From the NCBI GenBank assembly GCA_037127315.1, contig JBBBDQ010001184.1, positions 1,098,001 to 1,162,000 of the forward strand: 64,000 bases of DNA, in the 5' to 3' direction. The notes under the pieces are model-generated. The model did not search any database and was not told the DNA's origin. It saw only the letters and a list, made by a program, of their open reading frames with translations. Positions 35,199 to 45,245 of this stretch are shown piece by piece. Source of the stretch: Ascarosepion bandense. Its lineage: Eukaryota; Mollusca; Cephalopoda; Sepiida; Sepiidae. Both the position numbers and the translations under genes were made by a program. The number at the start of each line of letters is the position of its first letter. Positions within the stretch are counted from its first letter, which is position 1.

Positions 35199-36280
35199 GG
35201 TCACATACCCGCATCGACAATGCCATCAAGATGTTCATATGCCGCTTCGGATATATTACATTTTCACATCCACATCTATGGATATATGCTGGTTATCTAT
35301 CCCAGATAGATGATCGAATGGCAATCTCTTCCCAGGTCTGCTTCGTTATTCAACATGGGCGCTGATAACAAATTAAGGATGAAAGTCGAGACAATGTAAT
35401 TTTGATATAATCTTTTAATACAAGATCAACAGAATAAAAATAAAAAACGCAATCTTAATGAATCAGAATGTCCAAAGCTCTTAACCTCAAAATAATTTTT
35501 GGATACCCGATGTGGTCGAAATATGAAATTACAATATACGGTAGGAAATATGAACAAAATGCAGGCGATTATGAATGCAAAATATCAACATACAACCAGA
35601 TGCGGGAATTATATTAATTTGAAAACACGTGTGATGGTGTGTGTAAGAACATTGTATTAATGAATGTGGATGTATATTCTAATATGGATCTAATATGATT
35701 ACTTATCATTAGGACAGTTTTTTCTTTCTTTTTTTACCGTGTCTTTTCTTTTCTTCTCTCTTTCTTTCTTGAAATTTAAATAGTTCTGTTTTCACTATCT
35801 TCAACGTAGCTTCTTTTCAGCACACAGATTCTGTTCAGCACACAGCTTCTGTTCAGCACACAGCTTCTGTTCAGCACACAACTTTTCAACACATAGCTTC
35901 TGTTCAGGACACAGCTTTTCAGCACACATCTTCTGTTCAACACAGAGTTTCTGTTCAGCACACAGCTCATGTTATCTTGTGACTTCCCTGCGTTGTTGTT
36001 TTTTCTTTCCTTCCTCTTCTTTTGATAAATTAGTTGACTACACTTTATTTTCTCTTTCAAATAAACTGAAATCAGCGTACGAATTACAGCACTTCGTAGT
36101 TATATTTTCTTTCGACAATCATGTGTCAAAATACAGATATAACTTTGTTTCGTCTTCGTTGTTATATTTCTTTCTTTCTCGATACATAATTCCGTGTTCC
36201 TCCTTCTTTTGACGAATATGAATTTACACCTTTGGTCCTTTTCTTATTCGGAATTACTAATGATGAAATGGGTTGATTCA
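35199..36280 (-). repeat. Gypsy element 2: 3' LTR (left copy)
   Basis: This block repeats at 39099-40173 with scattered changes. Both share, in plus-strand order, ACCCGCATCGACAATGCC, GGATACCCGATGTGGTCG, ATGAATGCAAAATATCAACA, an 18-bp minisatellite (35815-35965), CTTCCCTGCGTT and GATGAAATG. Since pol reads on the minus strand, this copy is the 3' LTR. Its minus-strand ends are TGAA at 36280 and ..GACC at 35199 (GACA in the other copy). An alternative outer edge is 36633, where minus-strand GGGAGG is followed by TGCTCC like a polypurine tract and a TG end. In that case the right LTR would be truncated. Confidence 0.8.
35815..35970. repeat. 18-bp minisatellite inside the LTR
   Basis: About eight to nine copies of a TTCTGTTCAGCACACAGC-like unit, some shortened by a few bases. 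The other LTR has a shorter version at about 39735-39850. The minus-strand open frame 36060-35776 merely translates it as CVLNRS repeats. Confidence 0.9.
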
Positions 36281-36755
36281 CGCTATCATTTCCTAATGCG
36301 TCTCCGTTCCTTCATCGTTAACCAGAGTCCCGCAAACACAACTTGCTTTATCGAAACCCAACAAGCAACTGACTAAATTTCTTCTTTAATTTTTTCTTTT
36401 CACGTGATTCCATTTTGGCGGGAATTTTAACTTCTGCTGCTTCCATGACATGTAATCGAGTTTAAACGTCTGGTTTATTTTCTGTCCGGCTTTTATCTGG
36501 GTCGCCTCTTCTTGACCTGCTATTCTTAGACTGGTGCTGGTCATTCAAGTGATCGACCTCTTGTTACTACGCAAAGTCCACTCTCATATGCATGTGTGTG
36601 TCAGTGTGTGCTCTTATCTATATATCTGGAGCACCTCCCAAAGTAAATAAAAAAAGAAAAGAAAAAAATTATTTTTCTTTTATTTGCTTTTTTTTCTTTT
36701 TTTTTTAACCACATACTTTAAAAAATTTCTGCATTCACAATCGTTCGTCGTCCCT
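36281..36755 (-). other. Gypsy element 2: spacer between pol and 3' LTR
   Basis: It contains a T/C-rich run (36660-36720) and, read on the minus strand, CTTTGGGAGG at about 36634-36643. No protein was seen, so RNase H downstream of its first residues is missing. Confidence 0.5.
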
Positions 36756-36759
36756 TTTT

Positions 36760-37680
36760 TTAAATTTTAGTACTCGGGTTGACTTTAATTTGTCCTTAAT
36801 GGTTTCAAAGGTAACTTCACACTTTGTAGTCCATATAAACTTCCGTCCTTTTCATAATAAATCTGTCAACGGTGCAGCAATCATGGCTAGGTTTTGACAA
36901 TACCTCCGGTAATATTTTGCCATTCCTAAAATTCTCAAACTTCGGCTGTTTGGGGAAGGCAGAAAGATCGCAATGGTCGCAGTTTTCGCTTCTATCGGCC
37001 TAATTTTTCCTGTCTAATCACATGTCCTAAATACTTAATTTTAGCATTACAAAATTCACTTCTACTCAAATTGACTGTCAATCCCACTTCTTTTAATTTT
37101 TCAAATATCTTTTGTACTGTATCTATATGTTCACTTTCAGTATTATTGTAAGTCACCACGATGTCAATGTATGTATCCACTCCTGGAACATCTGACAGAC
37201 AATTTTTCATCAGGCGCACAAACGTAGCCTGTTGATTCCTTAAACCAAACAGAATAACCTTATATTGATATGCACTGTCCGGTGTCACAAATCCCGATAT
37301 CTCTTTTGCTTTGTCAGTCCATGGCACAGACCAGTATCCCTTCAACATATCCAACTTTGTAACATATATTTGCCTTTCCGATCCGATCTATGCAATCCTC
37401 CATTCTAGGTATCGGATATGCATCTGCTTTCGTAATATTTTTTTTACTTTTCTGTAATCAGTGCAAAACCTCACCGTTCCATCTGGTTTGTCCACAAGTA
37501 CACAGGGTGACGACCATTCGCTTTGGCTCGGTTCTATAATTCCATGTTTTAACATATACTTAAACTCCTTCCTCATGATTTCTAACTTCCTAGGATTCAG
37601 TCGATAAGGATGTTGTTTGTTCGGCTGTTCTACAGTCAGTATTATAACATGCATTAGCTTGCTGAGGCGTATCCGCAAAT
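36760..37680 (-). pseudogene. Gypsy element 2: reverse transcriptase and start of RNase H
   Basis: Minus-strand frame 37678-37388 has the RT entry HPYRLNPRKLEIMRKEFKYM, HGIIEPSQSEWSSPCVLVDK and DGTVRFCTDYRKV (first catalytic region). After a shift, 37354-36992 gives the palm: MDMLKGYWSVPWTDKA, FVTPDSAYQYKVILFGLRN and VDTYIDIVVTYNNTESEHI. The YxDD site reads YIDIV, so the second catalytic aspartate is lost. KYLGHVI follows. Beyond 36992, other frames show LRILGMAKYYRRYCQN and KFIWTTKCEVTF, the thumb and the entry to RNase H, ending near 36760. The upstream neighbour on the same strand is integrase, about 180 bp away, joined by a linker (NNLEEKLAHVTG, NGYRDIFADTP) typical of Gmr1-like pol proteins as I remember them. 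Confidence 0.9.
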
Positions 37681-37859
37681 ATGTCTCGATACCCGTTTAT
37701 CAGGGTTATCAATTTATTCTTTACTTTACCCGTCACATGAGCTAACTTTTCTTCTAAGTTATTCAATATCTTGGAGTTCTCTAACTTTATAGGCTGGTTT
37801 TTTTACATCAGTGACTGACTTCTTCATGGTTTTCCACTTTCTATCCTTGTTCATTTACG

Positions 37860-38910
37860 ATCATTATTGTTTGTCTTCACTCTCTTCTATGAAATCTCTT
37901 CAACATATTAACATGGCATGTCATCTTGCCAATTCTTCTATTAGGCGTGTGTATCAAATATTTCACATCACTCAGTATTTTTAATGGTCCTTGATACTTC
38001 GCTCTAAATGATTGGCCATCCAAAGGCAATATTATAAGCACTTCCTTGCCCTTCTGGAATTGTCTACTTACAGTCTTTTAACATATTGCTCTTTCATATA
38101 TTCTTGCTTATTTTCCAAGTGTTTCTTCGCTAATTCTTGCACACTTTTCAATCTCCTTTTCATGTTTGTTACATATGTCTGCATACCACCGTGTCTAGGT
38201 TGTTCTAACATCAATTGTTCCTGTACCATTTTAAGCGGTCCTCTCATCTGGTAACCAAAAATTATTTCGAACAGACTAAATCCGGTAGACTCTTGGATCG
38301 CATCGTGCACCGCGAACAACACAAAAGGAATCCCTTTGTCCCAGTCTTACTGGCTTTCTATACAATAGGTTCTTAACATAGTTTTTAACGTCGCATGGAA
38401 TCATTCTAGTCCCTCCTGTGATTGTGGGTGATATGCATTTGGTACGATATGAATTATTCCCGACTGCTTAGTAACTTCTTTAAACAACTTTGACGTGAAA
38501 TTGGACCCTTGGTCCGTTGTATCACTTGGCAAAGAAATTTATTAATGCATCTATTATCTTCCTTGCTGATATACTTCTCAATAGAACCGCCTTGGGGTTG
38601 AAGAACACATTACGGTTAATAGGTACTTATGCTGGTTCTTGGTTGGCGGTAAATGCCCAACATAATCAATTATAACTCTACAAAACGGTTCTTCCGAAGC
38701 TGGCACTGGTTGTAAGGGCGCCTTTGAGATTTTTTGGTTCGGCTTAGCCGCGATTTGACATATTTGACATGTCCAACAAACTGATTTTATGTCTCTTCTT
38801 ATCCCAGGCCAATAAAAGTATTTAGTGACTTTATCATGCGTCTTTGTCACACTTAGATGCCCAGGCTATTGATTATGGTGTGCTAAGGATAAGATTCCGT
38901 CACGATATTT
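37860..38910 (-). pseudogene. Gypsy element 2: integrase, located upstream of RT
   Basis: The minus strand reads YRDGILSLAHHN (about 38908), then one stop, and PGHLSVTKTHDKVTKYFYWPG, RRDIKSVCWTCQICQ: a complete HHCC zinc finger. The catalytic core follows: VIIDYVGHLPP (first aspartate, about 38680), TDQGSNFTSK (second aspartate, about 38490-38510, in another frame), and AYHPQSQEGLE with the catalytic glutamate near 38420. The C-terminal part (38322-38068) has AIQESTGFSLFEIIFGYQMRGPL. A GPY/F module, RAKYQGPLKILS and CHVNMLKRFH, ends near 37870. All three DDE residues are visible, but frameshifts and stops interrupt them. The domain is 5' of RT, the reverse of the usual Ty3/gypsy order. Confidence 0.9.
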
Positions 38911-38956
38911 TGTAGGTACTATTAGGCTTACTCATAAATTCTTCAACGTTCTTCAT
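38905..38956 (-). pseudogene. Gypsy element 2: gag start remnant
   Basis: The ATG at 38956 (minus) starts MKNVEEFMSKPNSTYKIS, which resembles the N-terminus of Ty3/gypsy Gag (family form: a VEEF..KP block), and then passes straight into the integrase zinc finger. The rest of gag and the protease are missing, so an internal deletion joined gag to integrase. Confidence 0.55.
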
Positions 38957-39077
38957 TTTGTCCTCTTATTCTATTCGTTCACCTTGCTGCACTCAGCAAT
39001 AGTGTTATCTTTATCTTACAAATCGTTAAATGATTGGTGGCACGAGCCCCCACTTATTCAAGAAGCATTAAAAATAA

Positions 39078-39096
39078 ATCCCGGACGAACACCCCA
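39078..39096 (-). promoter_or_regulatory. Gypsy element 2: primer-binding site, tRNA-Pro-like
   Basis: The minus-strand sequence TGGGGTGTTCGTCCGGGAT starts two bases inside the LTR end (39099). It starts with TGG, the complement of the CCA of a tRNA, and GTTCGTCCGGGAT fits the T arm of a proline tRNA. A second sequence beginning AAGTGGGG (39058 downward, TGGGGGCTCGTG) lies 40 bases further in. Confidence 0.7.
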
Positions 39097-39098
39097 CT

Positions 39099-40173
39099 TG
39101 TCAGATACCCGCATCGACAATGCCCATCAAGATGTTCATATGCCGCTTCGGATATATTACATTTTAAAATCTATGGATGTATCCTGGTCATCTACACAGA
39201 TCGTAAAAAATGGACAATTATTTGAATAAGAAAATAATAAAGTAAGATTGCTATTTGATTAATGGTCAAATGGCAATCCTTTCGCAGGTCGACATCGTTA
39301 TTCAACACGGGCGCTGACAACAAATCAAGGAGGAACGTCGAGACAACGTCATTTTGATATAAACTTTTAATACAAGATCAACAGAATAAAATAAAAAGAA
39401 ATCTTAATGAATTAGAATGTCCAAAGATCTTAACCTCAAAATAACTTTTGGATACCCGATGTGGTCGAAATATGAAAGTACAATATACGGTAGGAAATAT
39501 GAACAAAGTACAGGCGATCATGAATGCAAAATATCAACATACAACCAGATGAGGCAATTATATTAATTTGAAAACACGTAGGATGGGGTGTATAAGAACA
39601 TACTATTCATGAAAGTCCATGCATATTCTAATGTGGGTCTTTCTTTCTTTCTTTTTAAGTTTCTTCTTTTTTTCTTCTCTATTTCTTTCTTTATACACTT
39701 AAAATTTAAATAGTTATGTTATCCCTATCTTCAAAGTAGCTTCTTTTCAACAAACATATACATTTCAGGACACATATTCTTTTCAGCACACAGCTTCTTT
39801 TCAGCACATAGCTTCTGTTCAGCAGACAGCTTCTGTTTAGCACACAGCTCATGTTATCTGGTGACTTCCCTGCGTTATTGTTTTTCTTTCCTTCCTCTTC
39901 TTCTTTTGATAAGTTGGTTGGCTTCACTTTTTTCTACTTCACATAAACTGAAATTAGTGTACGAATTAAAGCACTTCGTAGCTATATTTTCTTTCGACAA
40001 CCATGTGTCAACATACAGATATAATATAACTTTGTTTCGTCTTCGTTGTTATATTTCTTTCTTTCTCGATACACGGCATAATTCCGTGTTCCTCTTTCTT
40101 TTGACGAATATGAATTTACACTTTCGGCCCTTTTCTTATCCGGAATTAAATAGGATGAAATGAGTTTTTTTCA
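39099..40173 (-). repeat. Gypsy element 2: 5' LTR (right copy)
   Basis: It is the partner of 35199-36280 and lies upstream of the coding part on the minus strand. The inner end is CA on the minus strand (TG at 39099-39100 on plus), followed by the primer-binding site. The outer end is taken at 40173, where minus-strand TGAAA starts, matching the TGAAT of the other LTR. The two LTRs differ by many substitutions and by minisatellite length, so the insertion is old. No target-site duplication is visible. Confidence 0.8.
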
Positions 40174-40179
40174 GAAATT

Positions 40180-41410
40180 GGTAAATATTCGAATGAATAC
40201 GTCGAAATAACGAAAAAGAAAAAAAACAGTTCATTGAATAAAAAACCCAGCAGAAGGCTTAAAGAAAAATAAATCCCGACCAAAAGTTGTGAAATAGGAA
40301 GGGTGCCAATTAATTAGCACGTACAAATTTTAAAAAAAAAGGTGTCATACGTGAGTGATTTCACGAATGGTTTAAACAATTCAAAATCTAACAAGATTTG
40401 TTTCAGGGAGAATACTTATGATCCTCTTAGCCGTACAGTTTAACAGGTACAAATTCGGAATAGGTGGTTATAGCAATCAGCTGCTTTATCCATTAAATAT
40501 TGACTTTTCGCCACCCCTCTCTCAGACGGGTAGGTCTTTGCACTAGTTGCAGCCCTATCACTGATTTTAAATACTGATTTGTTGTTCTTCTAGTCCCCAA
40601 TCAAGTCTAGAAAGTCCAGTCTGTTGTGCCATTTACCCTATATCTAAATGGAGAATAAATTAATTTATATTTCTTCTAAAAGCATTTTTGTAATATTCCT
40701 CGGCCGGATTTTGAACCGACCTAGATTTCGGCAACTATAACTTCCCCGCTACTCTCACATTCACATACTGTGGTTATAGTGCTTGATATGTGAGCAATAT
40801 AGCAGTCACTTTAGACCCAGCAACAACAACATTAATCATTATTATTATTATTATTATTATAATCATTCCATTTAGTACCGTAGATTTCCTGGTCAGATAT
40901 TTGAGCATGTAGCCCAGAGTAAGTTACACTGTGCATCGCTGTTCAGGAGTGAGATTAAGAGAGCCACTTATTGAGAGGTTTTGGTGATTTTTAAGTTACA
41001 AGAAAGAATAAGCACAAGCAGCTTTGGAGTTACATCTATTTGCATGGAAGTAAGTGTAAACAGACACGTTTACCTAACCCGAAGATATTTTTCACAAGGT
41101 CCTGACTGTATTGGCTGAAGTTGAATAAGAAGAAAATGGGGAGTTGAAAGAGGGAAATTAAAGTAATTAATAGCTATCAGCACAAATAATATCAGGAAGC
41201 ATGTCCTCAAAGAAAAGATATCACCATTTTGTAGAATCTGTAGAATATTTGATGCAACTACAACTTGAATTGTGAGTATGTGTTCAAGTATAGTTCAGAA
41301 TGAGTATACTAGACGAAGACATGTTTAAATAACCAACATCCTCCATTGAAAGCTACGTGAGGATTACGATTCTTAGTGAGAAAAGATATGGTATAACTAT
41401 CAGTTAGTTA
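40180..41410. other. Unassigned sequence
   Basis: It holds a short (ATT)n run near 40840-40860. Nothing else was recognised. Confidence 0.4.
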
Positions 41411-41412
41411 GC

Positions 41413-41706
41413 CACTTAAGTGCCATACGTGATACACGCTTGGGCGATCATGTCTCGAAAGACTGGGCAGAAGATTATCCCACAGTAGGTTGCTATTGCT
41501 TTCTGCGGTAGACTGGTTGACGACCAAGGCTATAGAACCCAATCTGTCCTGTTATTTAACCCATAACTGGAAGGAACAGACGGATTAATACCTTCCCCAA
41601 GGGTATTTGTGCGTAAGTGAATACAATGGATTCGACTGGAATTCGAACTCGACTCCCCGGCTTCTCGTTCCGAGTCGATATCCACTGTACCACAACGCAC
41701 ATCCGG
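41413..41706 (-). mobile_element. tRNA-derived SINE, copy 2 (complete head)
   Basis: On the minus strand it starts at about 41706 with GGATGTGCGTTGTGGTACAGTGG. TGGTACAGTGG fits the RNA polymerase III A box (TRGYNNANNNG). GAGTTCGAATTCC at about 41642-41654 fits a slightly altered B box (GWTCRANNC with one extra base). The body then matches copies 1, 3 and 4 to about 41413. The minus-strand open frames 41556-41779 are translations of it. Confidence 0.9.
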
Positions 41707-41709
41707 TAT

Positions 41710-42240
41710 AAATCTGCGAAAATCCTCGAAGCAAGCAAGTTTTTGTAGATTTTTTCAATACAAACATAAACTGGATCACAACAAACAGGTCATATTTTGA
41801 TCACTTGATAAAACTGGAAAAGAAAGGTTAAACATCGTGTCAGTTTTATACAAGGAAGCGAAAATAATTAAAAGGAAGCAAAAATAATAAGCTGTGACTC
41901 ATTATAGTTAGAGTTCGCAGGACTTTTGTAAGTCACAATCATTCTTGATGCCATTGCTACACTTAGTGACTTGGAGAACAGTGACATGGATAAAAGATAA
42001 TTGGCATCGATTGCTCAGTTGAACTATTATAGAAAGGAAATCTCTTAAGAATAGCAAGACTATTCGGGAAAGAGATGTAAACATATATTCAGAGGAGTAT
42101 TTCATGATAATGTTGTTAATTGTTGCTCGCTATTCATGTATTAAGCACGAGATATTATTTTCTGAAACAACACTGCAACACTGAAAAACAGTACTACTGC
42201 TACGACTACTACTACTATTCTTATTCTTAATAATTAATTG
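41710..42240. other. Unassigned sequence
   Basis: No supported feature. Confidence 0.4.
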
Positions 42241-42660
42241 ATATGGCTTGTCCAGCGGATTGTAACATAGCAATCAAGGAATTTGAAAAACTGTCAAAAT
42301 ATAAAGACCTGGAAATTGAAATAGAAAAAATGTGGAAATTGAAAACAAGAGTTGTGCCAGTGATAGTAGGTGCACTTGGAATGATAAAAAATGGAACAAA
42401 ACAACACATTGAAAGAATCCCTGGAAACCCCAGCTTAAGAGATATACAAAAAATTGTATTATTAAGTACAGCCCACACACTAAGGAAAACGTTATCTATG
42501 TAATGCTGGGGATGATAGGGAGGATAGAAAAACATGAAATGGAGTCATAACAACACGCCACTACCTGCCTTAGGTCTCCCCGCAGACTTGGTTGGTAGTG
42601 AGACCAATGCAGAAATCGAAATATGATGAAAAATGAAATAATAATAATAATAATATTTAG
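42240..42660 (+). pseudogene. LINE 3' end, family 4
   Basis: The open frame from the ATG at 42243 to 42503 reads ACPADCNIAIKEFEKLSKY, DLEIEIEKMWKLKTRVVP, VIVGALGMIKNGTK and LRDIQKIVLLSTAHTLRK. I recognise this as the conserved C-terminal tail of a group of invertebrate non-LTR retrotransposon proteins (family form VP.V.GALG and IQK.ALLGTA.ILRKVL). It is unbroken over 86 codons. No RT lies upstream, so the copy is 5'-truncated. The 3' untranslated region contains CGCCACTACCTGCC and ends with an (AAT)n tail at about 42636-42655. The minus-strand open frames 42227-42535 and 42274-42480 are shadows. I cannot name the clade. Confidence 0.7.
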
Positions 42661-42779
42661 GCTAGCGTCAAGGCACGCCGTAACCCCGGCGGGAGTCACT
42701 GAACGCGTTGTTTTGCTGTGCTACCTCTAAGGTGAGATTGTCTCTTTGAGCCTTGTTTGAAAACCGTAAAACAAATAAA

Positions 42780-43440
42780 GAATAACCCTGTATCAACTGA
42801 CTTATTTCTACTATAATAGAAATATATAATCAAATCATATAATAATTGTCAATATATATTTATTTATATATATTACCTGTCCTAGCTGTAGTGCGAAGTG
42901 AATTAAATCAACATAAATATGTAAATTCATGAGTGATTACATGCTTAGCCAATTTAATAATCTATGCAAATAAAATATTTATCGACATTTGGACACAAAT
43001 AATTCCTGAGCCAAATGAAACGTTAATTTAATCAGTTTCTTCTACGTTTCTTAGTTTGCAGTTTTGTTTAGCCAAGTCTTTCATGTGAAGCTCTTTGTTT
43101 ATTAAGTGACCTTCTTGCCTCCAATAAGTCTTTAAATATGTTTTGTCGCCAGCGTCTTTGATACTCTTTTTCTTCCGGGAGATATTTCTATTTAATTGTT
43201 ATATTAAAATACAAATGTTAACATGAAAAGTATTGAACAAGAAGCGATTTATATAAGACCAGGTGTAATCAATGAATTATAGATACCATTGAACGTCTAA
43301 AAATAATTCAGAAAAATATACATTGACCCTTATTTTACTTGTGAATAATTTATCTCAACTTTATTGAATCTCAATACATAGTTTCAAGACTTTTGTTTCA
43401 TTGCATCTCACTATTAAAAACATTCTAGCAATCACAGTCG
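42780..43440. other. Unassigned AT-rich sequence
   Basis: No supported feature. Confidence 0.4.
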
Positions 43441-43456
43441 GTTTTACGGTACAGGT

Positions 43457-43740
43457 CAGTCAGTCAGTTAAGTGCCATATGACATGACTGACGGGGCAGA
43501 AGATTTTCCATTACTAGTAGGTTGCTATTACTTTCTGTGGTAAACTGGTTGCCAACCAGGGCGATAGAACGCAAACTGATCTGCTATTTACTCATAGCTG
43601 GATGGAAGAGACATATTAATACCTTTCCCAAAAGCACTCGCGCATAAGTGAATGCAACGAATTCAACTGTAATTCTAACTCGGTTCCCTGATTTCTCGTA
43701 TCCGAGTTGATATCAATCCACTGCACCATAATGCACATCC
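43457..43740 (-). mobile_element. tRNA-derived SINE, copy 3, with target-site duplication
   Basis: A full-length minus copy, more diverged than copy 2 (head GGATGTGCATTATGGTGCAGTGG on the minus strand). Plus-strand TTACGGTACAGGT (43444-43456) before it and TTACAGGTACAGGT (43741-43754) after it look like a target-site duplication, which fits LINE-mediated insertion. Confidence 0.85.
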
Positions 43741-43759
43741 TTACAGGTACAGGTACATT

Positions 43760-44515
43760 ATTGAAATAATGCTATGACTGATTCTGTCGAAGTGCGTTTT
43801 GGGGAAAACCAGTGGAAGGGTCATGGTCACCCGCGGCAGGTATGGAGTGGAAAGTCAGACTCCTAAATGTCCTTATTTTTTCTACAGATAAATCCTAAAA
43901 TATTTAATCTAATCTGTTTTCAGGCATACAGTCAAGATAAAAAGAAGAAGGTAATGAAGCAATGGAGACTATCAAACGTCAGTGAAATGCCATATACTAG
44001 CTTTGTCGGATGGAAAACATGACATCAGACTTCAAGTCCTTGTTCGATTGAAAAAGATAAGAATGTTTCAGACACAGCATGGATGGAAAGGATACGGAAG
44101 ACTGCAGAAGAGGACATCTGAAAGAACTTACAACTCGTTGACGATGATTGAGAAGAGATGCTTTTAAGCAAACCTTGTAAAGCTGACATCTTGGTTGATG
44201 TTCATTATTAAAAATAAAAATATCTAGAATTATTCAGCAATAGAAAATAACACCCATGTTCTTTTAAACAATTTTGTATGATAATGTTTGGGTTAAAGAT
44301 GCATCCAATCTTCAATATAATGACAATTATAACCTAAGTAGAGAGACATTAAGAAAATCGGAATAAATCCAATTATCCACTCGCTGCACAACGTTCTGTG
44401 AATGTTACTATATGTTTTTGGTAGAGAACTTGGTAAAGAACATTCTAACACAAGATCAACGTTTGAAAACGTAAACCTACGGAAGAAATAATAATAATAA
44501 TTTGACATATCTGGT
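43760..44515. other. Unassigned sequence
   Basis: An (AAT)n stretch at 44487-44502 precedes the next LINE fragment. No coding similarity was seen in the open frame 43982-44167. Confidence 0.4.
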
Positions 44516-44522
44516 CAAGTGC

Positions 44523-45010
44523 TCATGCTATTAATCTTGATATTCACGACAAAATCCAAAGAAGAATTTGCAGCGCAATTGGTTCCGATTTGGTATCTCG
44601 ACTGTAGTCACTTTCTCACTGATGTGATGTGCCTTCCCTCTGTCTTTTTTACAAATATTTTCATTGCAACTGCTATGACGGGCGTATGCCCTGGTACAAG
44701 AACCACGGGCATTTAAACTTAGTACCAAATTAGCATCTAGGTTCAACCATTTTACTGTTGAAATAGTACGATGTAATCGTCACTTCTGCTCAAATAGTTA
44801 CTTTTCACGCACTTCTCGCCCGTGAAATACCCTTCAGATTAGTTTCTTCCCTGATAGCTACCATCTCTGAAATTTTAAATGAAACGTCATTTGCCATCTT
44901 CTATCTTATTTAATATCACTCATCATTTATCCTTTCTGGAACCAGTCTTTTCTTTCACAGTAACCCCCTGCGTACGAATAACAATTTCGCTTTTCTTGGA
45001 GGAAAATAAT
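44523..45010 (+). pseudogene. LINE family 2, C-terminal end
   Basis: HDKIQRRICSAIGSDLVSRL (about 44544-44605), then PSLCLFYKYFHCNCYDG (about 44630-44680) match the 20.3-kb copy. Later parts are in other frames: the SRTSR block near 44805-44825 and FLIATISEILNET near 44850. Stops and shifts are frequent. The copy is 5'-truncated and on the plus strand. The minus-strand frame 44531-44746 is a shadow. Confidence 0.75.
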
Positions 45011-45245
45011 TAAAAGAAAATATATATTTGATGGGTCGATGAATACGATGATATAATCAGTGATGGTTTTAAATCATATTTCATATAAATTTTATCTTAT
45101 TCGCAAATAACTCTAACAAATTCTTGATATGATAAGTAAATAAATGAAATTCCTCTGGAGAATCATCCACTTATTCTATTGCAAAACTTATAAAAACGAA
45201 AACTGAGACCCTTAATCATCCTAAAATCACAGTATATATTTTGTT

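Noticed and set aside
35776..36060. 94-codon minus-strand frame with CVLNRS repeats
   Set aside because: It is the translation of the 18-bp LTR minisatellite, with length divisible by three.
36992..38910. Two unrelated gypsy elements placed side by side
   Set aside because: A pol-type linker joins the integrase end to the RT start without LTR, PBS or other break, and one LTR pair encloses both.
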